A stretch of 64,000 nucleotides of DNA. Origin: an uncultured Pseudohongiella sp. (GTDB lineage: Bacteria; Pseudomonadota; Gammaproteobacteria; Pseudomonadales; Pseudohongiellaceae). Shown here piece after piece: positions 26,556-35,045 of this stretch. The stretch lies in the NCBI GenBank assembly GCA_902531515.1, contig CACAEJ010000004.1, forward strand, positions 29,625 through 93,624, read 5' to 3'. The translations under genes were made by a program, and so were the position numbers. Each line of letters begins with the position of its first letter. Positions within the stretch are counted from its first letter, which is position 1. The notes beneath the pieces are model-generated. The model made no database searches. It was not told where the DNA came from and saw nothing but the letters and a program-made list of their open reading frames with translations.

Positions 26556-27554
26556 ATGATTGATTATCCCGCTAGGATTGGGCTCGCATCGTTGCCCACT
26601 CCTTTCAAAAAGTTAGAGAAGTATGTTGTTCCAAACTTCGATGGGAATATTTGGATTAAACACGATGAACTGACTGGAACCGAGGTTTCAGGGAATAAGG
26701 TTAGGAAATTAGAATTCTCTATCGCTCATGCCCTTGAGGAAAATTGCAACACATTGATTACTTGCGGAGGGATCCAGTCCAACCATTGCAGGGCCACTGC
26801 CGTTCTTGGCGCAAAGCTCGGTTTGAAAGTCCACTTGATTCTGCGAGGCCAAAAACCGGAATTCCTTCAAGGGAATTTGTTATTGGATCATCTGGCAGGT
26901 GCTCAAATCACCTATCTTTCAACGAATGACTGGGGGAGTCATACCGCTGTCGCGGAGTCTCTGAGAGAGAAGTACGCAGTCGAAGGAGGCAAGGCTCACT
27001 TTATTCCAACCGGCGCGTCAGATGAAATCGGAATTTGGGGTTACATAGCAGCTTGGGAAGAATTGAGCCGAAATTTTGAAGAAAATGATGTGGATCCGGA
27101 ATATGTTGTTATAGCAACAGGCTCTGGGGGGACGCAAGCAGGCTTGCTAGTAGGTGCTCAAATTTACAGATCGATAACTAAAGTTGTTGCTTTTAATGTG
27201 TGTGACGACGCGAGTTACTTTAGAGATAAGATAAGAGCAGATGTGTCCCTATGGAAACAGCGTTACAACGTAGAATTTGACGAAACTGATCTCAATATCT
27301 TAACTTTAGAAGGGTACATGGGCCCCGCGTATGGGGAAGCCGAGGATATAGTCTTTAAAACCATAGCTAATCTCGCTAAAGTAGAGGGTGTCTTCCTTGA
27401 TCCAGTCTATACTGGCAAGGCGTTCCATGGGATGGTTAGTGAGCTTAGCCTAGGCGATCGCGGAAGACTCCAAGGGGCTAAAGACATCGTATTTATCCAT
27501 ACTGGTGGGCTCTTTGGCGTTTTCCCCCAGCATAAAAATTTTCAATTTGTTTAG
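26556..27554 (+). CDS. D-cysteine desulfhydrase / ACC deaminase family PLP enzyme
   Basis: A 332-residue fold-type II PLP enzyme. The PLP lysine is K48 in EVSGNKVRKLEF, followed by TLITCGGIQSNHCRATAVLGAKLGL, the phosphate/substrate motif shared by DcyD and ACC deaminase. The glycine loop ATGSGGTQAGLLVG and the C-terminal IHTGGLFGVF are also present. It may degrade D-cysteine or a related D-amino acid to pyruvate, ammonia and sulfide; true ACC deaminase activity cannot be excluded. It starts 20 bp after a terminator and precedes a beta-propeller gene by 14 bp, so it may lead a short operon with the exported peptidase. D-amino acid use would fit peptidoglycan or peptide scavenging. Confidence 0.82.
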   Translation: MIDYPARIGLASLPTPFKKLEKYVVPNFDGNIWIKHDELTGTEVSGNKVRKLEFSIAHALEENCNTLITCGGIQSNHCRATAVLGAKLGLKVHLILRGQKPEFLQGNLLLDHLAGAQITYLSTNDWGSHTAVAESLREKYAVEGGKAHFIPTGASDEIGIWGYIAAWEELSRNFEENDVDPEYVVIATGSGGTQAGLLVGAQIYRSITKVVAFNVCDDASYFRDKIRADVSLWKQRYNVEFDETDLNILTLEGYMGPAYGEAEDIVFKTIANLAKVEGVFLDPVYTGKAFHGMVSELSLGDRGRLQGAKDIVFIHTGGLFGVFPQHKNFQFV

Positions 27555-27568
27555 GTCTACTTAAAATT

Positions 27569-28750
27569 ATGAAGACATTAAAATCTGCTTTTGTTTTGCC
27601 AACCTCCACATTAAGCATGTTGGCATGCGCAATTTTAGCGAACAGTTCTTTTGCTCAGCCAGACAGTGCTGCTGATGGTTATGCTGGTGCTACTAGTTAT
27701 GAAGAACCTGTTGCTCCGGTGGGGTTTGATACGAAATATGAATCTGAGCTAATCATCGGGACTCATCAGCTTATTACCGACAGCCTTCGGTCGGGAGAGG
27801 GTTACTTTTCTGCCGACGGGAGTCAGCTCATTTTTCAGAGTGAAGTTGCGGGGAATAACCCATTCTACCAAATCTTTGTCCGAGATTTTGAAACGGGAAA
27901 TACGTCTCTTGTATCACCTGGAGTAGGACTCACAACCTGCCCTTGGATACATCCTAACTTAGATTTAGTTATGTTTTCTTCAACGCATGAAGACCCCCAA
28001 GCACTTGCAAAGCAGGCTGAGGAAATAAGAATTCGTGAAAGCGGGATCGATCGTCCATACGGATGGGATTACGATAGTCATTATGACATCTATCAAGCAA
28101 ATTCTGACGGCAGTGGATTAGTGAACTTAACAAATGCTGAGGGCTACGACGCCGAGGGCTCTTATTCAAGCGACGGGAGCAAAATACTGTTCGCTTCAAA
28201 TCGCGAAGCGTATGATCGACTTCTTAGTCAGGCAGAGCAAAAACTTTTTGATGACGATAGCTCTTACTTTATGGATCTATACATCATGGACGCGGATGGC
28301 AGTAACTTGCAAAAGCTTACTAAATCCCCAGGTTATGACGGTGGTCCATTTTTTAGCGCGGACGATACACAAATAGTTTGGAGGCGTTTTAATCCCGATG
28401 GTAATAGCGCGGAGATCTGGGTAATGGATGTCGATGGGAAAAACCAGAGACAATTAACAGCAGATGCGATGGTGGCTTGGGGTCCATATTTTCATCCCAG
28501 TGGAAAATACATCATCTATTCTAGCAATATTCTTGGGCACGCGAATTTTGAACTTTTCATGGTTGATACTAAAGGCCTAAATCCACCGGTTCGTGTTACC
28601 AACACTGAAGGTACCGATATTCTCCCGGTCTTTTCTCCGGATGGAGAAAGTCTCGCTTGGAGCACGACGAGAACCCCAGATGGAACCTCTCAGATACACT
28701 ATGCTCAATGGAATCATCGGCGAGCTCTTGAATTACTCTATCTTGACTAA
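27569..28750 (+). CDS. Secreted TolB-like WD40/PD40 beta-propeller protein
   Basis: A 393-residue protein with a Sec signal (STLSMLACAILANSSFAQ) and at least five PD40-type repeats, recognised by recurring F-S-x-DGxxI-x-F patterns: GYFSADGSQLIFQS, EGSYSSDGSKILFAS, PFFSADDTQIVWRR, PYFHPSGKYIIYSS and PVFSPDGESLAWST. Such propellers serve as periplasmic binding or scaffold modules. It is 14 bp after the PLP enzyme gene and its stop codon precedes the start of the large peptidase by 11 bp, so the two are probably co-translated partners. Confidence 0.8.
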   Translation: MKTLKSAFVLPTSTLSMLACAILANSSFAQPDSAADGYAGATSYEEPVAPVGFDTKYESELIIGTHQLITDSLRSGEGYFSADGSQLIFQSEVAGNNPFYQIFVRDFETGNTSLVSPGVGLTTCPWIHPNLDLVMFSSTHEDPQALAKQAEEIRIRESGIDRPYGWDYDSHYDIYQANSDGSGLVNLTNAEGYDAEGSYSSDGSKILFASNREAYDRLLSQAEQKLFDDDSSYFMDLYIMDADGSNLQKLTKSPGYDGGPFFSADDTQIVWRRFNPDGNSAEIWVMDVDGKNQRQLTADAMVAWGPYFHPSGKYIIYSSNILGHANFELFMVDTKGLNPPVRVTNTEGTDILPVFSPDGESLAWSTTRTPDGTSQIHYAQWNHRRALELLYLD

Positions 28751-28761
28751 TGAGAGGTAAA

Positions 28762-31700
28762 ATGAATTTGCAACGGTCACTCTTATACATACTCTTCGTG
28801 GGTTTGTTTTCAATTGCGGGGGCGCAGGAGTCTGAAAATCTGACCTCTGAGCCAGATTCAGTTTTTCATCATAACTTAAAGATCTTTTTGGATCCAAAGA
28901 GCCGACAAATCAGCGTCGAGGACACTATCACCATTCCAGAAAGTTATAGAACAAGTGTTCAACAATTTGTATTGAACAGTGCTCTTACTATTACTGATGC
29001 GTCAGTTGATGTTTCGCGATTGTCCAACCTTGGGTCGAACTCTCCAGATGGAGACAATACTATTGGCGGCTTAGGTGCGAGCACTAGCACCTATTCAATA
29101 AGGGGCAACACACGTTCACGGCAAATAAGAGTAGCCTATAATGGTTCAATTTATGATTTGGCGGAACAAAATAGTGAAGAATATGCACAGAGTTTTTCTG
29201 AAACCTCGGGAATAATTGATGAGCTAGGAGTTTACCTAAATTATGCTAGTGTGTGGGTCCCTCTTTTTGGTGACTCATTTATCACCTTTGAAATGGAGGT
29301 AGAATTTGCAGGCAACGCCTCCCAGTGGATAGCTGTCAGCCAAGGTGATCGAAAAGGAGAAAACGGATGGAAAAGTAATGATCCAATGGAGGAAATTTAT
29401 CTGATTGCAGCTGAGTTTACAGAGTATTCAGTTCAAGCTGACGATGTAGAAGTTCTCGCGTATCTGCGAACGCCGGATATCAATCTTGCGACGAAGTATA
29501 TGGATGCAACCGAAAGGTATCTAAATCTTTATGAGCCACTTCTGGGAGAGTACCCATTTAGCAAGTTTGCACTTGTCGAAAATTTTTGGGAAACAGGCTA
29601 CGGAATGCCTTCCTTTACCTTACTTGGCGAACAAATAATCCGATTTCCTTTTATTCTTGAATCTTCTTACCCTCATGAAATTCTGCACAACTGGTGGGGA
29701 AATAGCGTTTATCCCGACTATGCTTCAGGAAACTGGAGCGAAGGACTAACCGCATACCTCGCAGACCACTTGTTCAGGGCAATAAATGGAACTGGTCACG
29801 AATACCGAAAAGAGATGTTGGCCCGTTACAAGAATTATGTTTCAGACGCTTCTGATTTCCCGTTGACTGAATTTACATCACGGAACTCTGCCGCTTCTCA
29901 GGCCATTGGATACGGCAAGACTCTTATGCTCTGGCACATGCTAAGGTCGGAGTTGGGTGATGAATTATTTATTCAGGGTTTACGGACGCTTTACTCTGAA
30001 TACAAGTATAAGAGAGCGTCTTTTGCTGACATAGAGAATCTGTTCTCTTCAATAAGCGGAACCGATTTATCAGCATTTTTCGATCAGTGGGTCAATCGCG
30101 TGGGTGCTCCTGAATTATCGATCTCTGTGGAGGAGGCAACCAGTAATAGGGCAAGAATAATATTTGCGCAAACACATTTTGATGATCCATACTTTTTAAA
30201 AGTGCCTGTTGCAATATTTTATGAAGGCGAGGAAGAACCGCAATTATTTGATGTCGACCTTTCTCAAAAGCTAGAAGGGTTCTTCGTGGAAAACTATGAT
30301 CGCATGCAGGCAGTTTTAGTTGATCCCTATTTTGACGTATTCAGGCAGCTAGACAGAGAAGAAACTCCACCGACGGTAGGTGAGCTTTTTGGCTCTTCAC
30401 GCGTCGCTTTCATCTTGCCCGACGGTAACAGGCAGCACTGGGTCCGCCTTGCGGAAGAGTTTGGTGGCCGCTCCGATTTTGAAATTCTGTATGCAGACGC
30501 TATACAGTCGTTACCCGAAGATCGATCCGTTTGGGTCTTGGGAAGTGATAACCCTTTTCGGGGCGAGATTTTTTCAGCAACCAATCTGTACGGCGTAGCA
30601 AATATTGATGATGGTATTCAAATAGCGGGTGGAGAAGTTGAGTATGAAAATCGAAGCACGGTGATAATTGGACGACATCCAAGTGATTCAGAACTAGCGG
30701 TCGGCTGGATTCATGTTGACGATATGATTGCAATGCCTGGAATGATTGAAAAATTACCGCACTATGGAAAATATTCATATTTAAGTTTTACAGGAAGTGA
30801 ACCAACTAACGATGTCAAAGGGGTATGGTCTAGCCCAAATTCCCCAATGCAATGGGTTAAAGACGGTAATAGTTTCGGAATTGATCCTGAATCTTTGCCG
30901 GCACAGAATACCCTCACCACCCTGCCACCAAAGTATCTTCCTGAACGTTTATCAAGGCATGTCACTGAATTAACTAGCGAGAAAATGCAAGGGCGTGCTA
31001 TTGGTTCCACCGGGATCGAGAAAGCAGCGACTTATATTTCAGAGCAGTTCCGCATGGCTGGTCTGGAACCTATAAATGGGAGCTATCTGCAAAAATGGTT
31101 CCAAGAAATTGAAGGCTCCGAAAACATAGAGCTAACAAATGTTGTCGGAATTATTCGCGGAGTTAACAAAGAAGTTGAAGGACAACCCGTTATCATAGGC
31201 GCTCACTATGATCATATCGGTATAGACGAAAGCGGTGTTCTGCATCCGGGCGCTGATGACAACGCGTCTGGCATAAGCATTTTAATAGAGGTTGCGACAA
31301 AGCTGTCTCGAGCCTATACGCCTCAGAGACCCATTATCTTTATTGCATTTAGCGGCGAAGAGAGTGGTCTGCTTGGATCCAAGTATCTCATAGAAAATTC
31401 ACTTGAGGGCTTCGCATCAGAAGACTATTTCGCAATGGTCAATCTTGATAGCGTTGGAAGGCTAGATGGCAAGGATCTCCAGATATTCGGTTCGGAGTCT
31501 GCGTATGAATGGCCGTTCATTGCTCAAGGCATTGGCTTTACCATTGGGGTGCAATCTGAATTCCTGACGGAAACCATCGCCAGCGGTGATCATGTCAGTT
31601 TTTTGAATGCCGGCATACCGGCTATACATTTGTTTAGTGGCATGCATCTAGATTTTCATCAGCCGAGCGATACGCTCGACAAGCTAGATCTAGTGGGTAT

Positions 31701-32082
31701 GTCTAATGTTGCTCTATGGGTGGAGGAGGCATCAGCATATCTGGGGGATCGAACCGATCCACTAAGAGTGAACCTTGAAAACGCAAGGCAAGTAGACGTG
31801 CAGACACAAACAAGTGAGCGCTCAGCAAGCCTCGGTACGGTTCCTGACTTCGCCTACTCCGGTGAAGGGGTTCGAATATCCGGTGTTACTCCCGGTGGTG
31901 CTGCTGAAGAAGCCGGTCTCCAGGCGCTAGACGTCTTGTTAAATTATGATGGTGAGACGATTGAGGACATGCAATCGTACTCTAATCTTCTTCGAGAATC
32001 AGAACCTGGCGATACGATCGCTATCGATGTTTTGCGAGATGGCCAAACGATTTCTATTGAAGCCACTTTAAAAGCACGTTAG
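28762..32082 (+). CDS. Giant secreted peptidase: M1 aminopeptidase + M28 peptidase + PDZ
   Basis: A 1106-residue exported protein. After a signal peptide (LLYILFVGLFSIAGAQ) it carries an M1-like domain with HEILHNWWG near residues 303-307 and the downstream Glu in WSEGLTAYLADH, the gluzincin zinc site. A linker of about 300 residues follows. Then comes an M28 domain, IIGAHYDHIG near 813, GADDNASG, SGEESGLLGS and a later HLFSGMHLDFHQPSDT, supplying two-zinc ligands. A C-terminal PDZ domain spans about 1030-1106 (GVRISGVTPGGAAEEAGL). It should trim peptides outside the cytoplasm. ATG at 28762 has GAGAGG at good spacing, so it is preferred to the ATG at 28750 that overlaps the previous stop codon. 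Fusing two unrelated exopeptidase families is uncommon. Confidence 0.85.
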   Translation: MNLQRSLLYILFVGLFSIAGAQESENLTSEPDSVFHHNLKIFLDPKSRQISVEDTITIPESYRTSVQQFVLNSALTITDASVDVSRLSNLGSNSPDGDNTIGGLGASTSTYSIRGNTRSRQIRVAYNGSIYDLAEQNSEEYAQSFSETSGIIDELGVYLNYASVWVPLFGDSFITFEMEVEFAGNASQWIAVSQGDRKGENGWKSNDPMEEIYLIAAEFTEYSVQADDVEVLAYLRTPDINLATKYMDATERYLNLYEPLLGEYPFSKFALVENFWETGYGMPSFTLLGEQIIRFPFILESSYPHEILHNWWGNSVYPDYASGNWSEGLTAYLADHLFRAINGTGHEYRKEMLARYKNYVSDASDFPLTEFTSRNSAASQAIGYGKTLMLWHMLRSELGDELFIQGLRTLYSEYKYKRASFADIENLFSSISGTDLSAFFDQWVNRVGAPELSISVEEATSNRARIIFAQTHFDDPYFLKVPVAIFYEGEEEPQLFDVDLSQKLEGFFVENYDRMQAVLVDPYFDVFRQLDREETPPTVGELFGSSRVAFILPDGNRQHWVRLAEEFGGRSDFEILYADAIQSLPEDRSVWVLGSDNPFRGEIFSATNLYGVANIDDGIQIAGGEVEYENRSTVIIGRHPSDSELAVGWIHVDDMIAMPGMIEKLPHYGKYSYLSFTGSEPTNDVKGVWSSPNSPMQWVKDGNSFGIDPESLPAQNTLTTLPPKYLPERLSRHVTELTSEKMQGRAIGSTGIEKAATYISEQFRMAGLEPINGSYLQKWFQEIEGSENIELTNVVGIIRGVNKEVEGQPVIIGAHYDHIGIDESGVLHPGADDNASGISILIEVATKLSRAYTPQRPIIFIAFSGEESGLLGSKYLIENSLEGFASEDYFAMVNLDSVGRLDGKDLQIFGSESAYEWPFIAQGIGFTIGVQSEFLTETIASGDHVSFLNAGIPAIHLFSGMHLDFHQPSDTLDKLDLVGMSNVALWVEEASAYLGDRTDPLRVNLENARQVDVQTQTSERSASLGTVPDFAYSGEGVRISGVTPGGAAEEAGLQALDVLLNYDGETIEDMQSYSNLLRESEPGDTIAIDVLRDGQTISIEATLKAR

Positions 32083-32083
32083 A

Positions 32084-32236
32084 TCAGGATAGAGCACTGA
32101 ATAAAACTGCAGTCCCGAGAAATAGTAAAGAGAGATAAATCAGCCGTCGACTCGAACCAGACTGCTCACTTGACCAATTGTATTTCTCATCATCTTCAAC
32201 GAAAAGAACGTTCTGTCTTTTTTTACCCCATTTCAT
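32084..32236 (-). CDS. Small C-tail membrane protein, 50 residues
   Basis: ATG at 32236 has AGGAGA 8 nt upstream and opens a 50-residue frame. The N-terminal 30 residues are polar (MKWGKKRQNVLFVEDDEKYNW...), then a single hydrophobic helix LIYLSLLFLGTAVLFSALS ends the protein. This resembles a tail-anchored small membrane protein. Its stop abuts the peptidase stop on the other strand with 1 bp between. The frame extends to 32281 but the upstream part lacks a ribosome site. The function is unknown. Confidence 0.5.
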   Translation of the reverse strand: MKWGKKRQNVLFVEDDEKYNWSSEQSGSSRRLIYLSLLFLGTAVLFSALS

Positions 32237-32386
32237 TTGCAGTCTCCTGTCAATTTCTCGAAGTTTTATTAAAAAAGACACTTGAGTCTTTACCGAGGCA
32301 AAAAAGTGGAAAAAAAAAGAAGTTTTCTGACGAATTGAGGCAGGGTTTTATGGTGATTAAATTAATTAGTTGATTTTATAATTTTT

Positions 32387-32480
32387 AAATTGCAACTAAG
32401 TGTTGCTGCAAAAGAAATCAACAAGAGTTTCAGATATAGTCCGCACCCATCATTAGCAAACTCCCTTTTTGAAGGCTGTC
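32387..32480 (+). repeat. Leader repeat, copy 1 (most diverged)
   Basis: AAATTGCAACTA, AAAGAAATC and TTCAGATATAGTCCGC followed by GAAGG-N5-GTG match segments of the leaders before the next two paralogues. The TATAGT could act as a -10 element. This indicates that the duplication unit included upstream regulatory DNA. Confidence 0.6.
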
Positions 32481-34886
32481 GTGATAGGCACTAAAACTAG
32501 TTTTTTAATCACAAAATTTCTGACGACATCACTTTGCTTTTTCTTGAGTACTCAAGTGCTATCTCAACAATTACCACGTATTACCCAGTTTGAGGAAGCA
32601 GAAGTAAAAATTGTATTAGATGGTTTCGTGGACGAGACGGTTTGGCAACGCGTACCAGTAGTGGACGGTATGAAGATAGTCGAACCTGATACTCTTGAGG
32701 ATGCTCCTTATAGAACGGATATTCGTTTCTTTTATACTGAAAGTGGCCTCTATTTCGGAATCATCAATCATCAACCTCGAGAGACAGTCGTTTCACGATT
32801 ACAAGCTCGGGATACTCCGCCTTTTAACGTAGTAACAGATGGTATAGGCGTGTCTATAGATGCATCAGGTGAAGGTCGCTACGGTTATGGAATGCGTATG
32901 GGCCTTGGTGATAGTCAGTTTGACTATTCGTTGCTTCCCGAAGTTCAGGTAAATCCGCAATGGGATGGAGCTTGGGATGGGCGTACTCAAATTGTTGAAG
33001 AGGGATGGAGCGCTGAGTTTTTTATTCCATGGTCTATTATGCAGTTGCCACAGACCGATGGCGATCGCAGGATAGGGTTATCATTTAGTAGAGATTTAGC
33101 TCAGGAAGGTGTTAGGTGGGGATTCCCTGCCCTACCGATGACGAGGAACGTTTTTCTAAGTGGTTTTCAAAAGTATGAGCTGAGTGACATTGAGCCAAGC
33201 AGGCAACTGACAGTTTATCCTTTTGTTTCGAGTGTATTCGATGGTATCCGCCACGATGCGAACAGTCGGGTTGGTGCAGATATTTACTGGCGCCCAACTA
33301 CTAATACGCTTTTATCAGGAACCTTAAACCCAGATTTTGGCACAGTTGAATCGGATGATGTGGTAGTTAATTTAACGGCTTTTGAGGTTTTCTTTCCGGA
33401 GAGACGTGTTTTTTTTCAGGAAGGACAAGAGATTTTTAACACTAGTCCTAGATCGACGGTCTCACGATTTCGGGGTGGTACCCCAATTTCCTTGTTGAAT
33501 ACCAGAAGGATAGGGGGTGCATCAAAGTTTGAAGTTCCTGATGGTGTCGGTGTTAGGGCAACCGATTTGAGTCAACCTACTGATTTGTTGGGCGCGGTAA
33601 AATTCACCGGGCAAAACGGAAATTTAAGGTACGGAACGTTGCTAGCTTCAGAGGAAAATCCAGAGATTCGAGGCACCCTTTCTGATGGTACTCGCGTTGA
33701 TCTGCAGGCTACAGGGAGAGATTTTGCGGTTGGGCGTTTTCTCTATGAGGACACCAGTGGTGGGGGGCGGAGATCCATCGGTTGGATGGGTACAGATGTA
33801 TCCCATCCGGATATAAATGCTACAGTTAATGCCATTGATGCGCATTATTTTTCAGCCGACCAGCGTTGGGCCATAGATGGTCAATTCATGCACAGCGATG
33901 TTGATGGAGTGACCGGTTCTGGCTTCTTGGGAGATATTAGTTACGTGCCTCGTCAAGGGGCCCAACATGTCGTTAAAGCAACGTACATTGATGACGAATT
34001 TGAAATGAACAATGCGGGGTTCCTCACAAGAAATTCTCAGATGAATCTTGATTACAATTTTGTTCTCACTGAGTCTGATATTCCTAGTCTTCAGTCGAGA
34101 ACAACCACTATCTCACTGATAAACAACTACAACACTGATGGAAATCCGGTTCAGAACGGTCAATCAGTTGGTAGGACATGGAATTATTTAAACAATAATA
34201 GTTTTGATATAACAGCTCTCTATCTACCTAAACGGGTCGATGACAGACTTGGAAGAGGTACCGGCGATTTTCGAATTCCGGAAAGATTTAGTTTGAGTTC
34301 TAATTTTATTTCTAATCCTGCTAAGTCTTTGGCTTGGTCAGTAAACTTAGCAGCGACGCAGGAAGATTTAGGCCCTAAGATTATTACTAGCGGGGCTGGT
34401 ATTGTGTGGCGGCCAGATGATCGTTTTTCATTCGATCTTGGATTGAGTTATACCGATACCGAGGCACTGCTTGTTCACCAAGGAAAAGGAAGTTATACCA
34501 GTTTCGAAGCTCATCAGTGGGCGCCAAAACTCGAAACCAATTATTTCATCTCTGCGCGACAGCAGTTTAAGATAACTTTGCAGTGGAATTCGCTGAAGGC
34601 TTTTGAGGATCGCTTCTGGGAAGTTAATCCACATCGTTTAGAGCGATTGAAACCTGTTGCTAATCCAGATAATCAACCTGATGACTTTGTGATTAGTCGT
34701 CTGACATTTCAAGCCCGGTATCGATGGCAAATAGCTCCTCTGTCGGACTTGTTCGTGGTTTACACCCGGGGTTCAAATTTACCCGGGAATAGTTTTTATA
34801 CTTTCCGAGACTTACTAGAGCAGGGCTGGAATAATCGGATAGTCGATTCTTTTGCGATCAAACTGCGCTATCGTTTTGGTGTTTAA
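32481..34886 (+). CDS. CBM9-like/DUF5916 outer-membrane protein, tandem copy 1
   Basis: An 801-residue exported protein. After a signal peptide (TTSLCFFLSTQVLSQ) it has an N-terminal CBM9/DOMON-like domain (LDGFVDETVWQRVP, then VTDGIGVSIDASGEG and WDGAWDGRTQIVEEGWSAEFFIPW). The rest is a DUF5916-type beta-rich region of alternating strands, consistent with an outer-membrane barrel ending SFAIKLRYRFGV. GTG at 32481 is chosen because GAAGG lies 5 nt upstream, an arrangement shared by all three paralogues; a TTG four codons earlier overlaps that site. No TonB box or catalytic motif is visible. The family occurs in peptide/polysaccharide-degrading bacteria, but the ligand is unknown. Confidence 0.8.
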   Translation: MIGTKTSFLITKFLTTSLCFFLSTQVLSQQLPRITQFEEAEVKIVLDGFVDETVWQRVPVVDGMKIVEPDTLEDAPYRTDIRFFYTESGLYFGIINHQPRETVVSRLQARDTPPFNVVTDGIGVSIDASGEGRYGYGMRMGLGDSQFDYSLLPEVQVNPQWDGAWDGRTQIVEEGWSAEFFIPWSIMQLPQTDGDRRIGLSFSRDLAQEGVRWGFPALPMTRNVFLSGFQKYELSDIEPSRQLTVYPFVSSVFDGIRHDANSRVGADIYWRPTTNTLLSGTLNPDFGTVESDDVVVNLTAFEVFFPERRVFFQEGQEIFNTSPRSTVSRFRGGTPISLLNTRRIGGASKFEVPDGVGVRATDLSQPTDLLGAVKFTGQNGNLRYGTLLASEENPEIRGTLSDGTRVDLQATGRDFAVGRFLYEDTSGGGRRSIGWMGTDVSHPDINATVNAIDAHYFSADQRWAIDGQFMHSDVDGVTGSGFLGDISYVPRQGAQHVVKATYIDDEFEMNNAGFLTRNSQMNLDYNFVLTESDIPSLQSRTTTISLINNYNTDGNPVQNGQSVGRTWNYLNNNSFDITALYLPKRVDDRLGRGTGDFRIPERFSLSSNFISNPAKSLAWSVNLAATQEDLGPKIITSGAGIVWRPDDRFSFDLGLSYTDTEALLVHQGKGSYTSFEAHQWAPKLETNYFISARQQFKITLQWNSLKAFEDRFWEVNPHRLERLKPVANPDNQPDDFVISRLTFQARYRWQIAPLSDLFVVYTRGSNLPGNSFYTFRDLLEQGWNNRIVDSFAIKLRYRFGV

Positions 34887-34896
34887 TTTTTTACAG

Positions 34897-35045
34897 ACTC
34901 AGAGTTTTTAGTAAGAATTGGCCTTATCATTGCGGTCAGGATGGGGCTCAGCAATTGCAATTATTTGTCTCTACGAAAGAAATCGCTAAAAGATTCAGCT
35001 ATAGTCCGCCCCCAGTATTAAAAATCTCTCCTCTTGAAGGCAGTC
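34897..35045 (+). repeat. Leader repeat, copy 2
   Basis: Contains CTCAGAGTTTTTAGTAAGAATT, AGGATGGG, CAATTGCAATTATTTGT, CTACGAAAGAA and AGATTCAGCTATAGTCCGCC in the same order as the leader at 37469-37613. It fills the gap between copies 1 and 2 of the tandem genes. TATAGT is a candidate -10 element. Confidence 0.75.

Noticed and set aside
32469..32480. TTG start four codons before the chosen GTG in tandem copy 1
   Set aside because: It overlaps the GAAGG ribosome site that is shared by all three paralogues.
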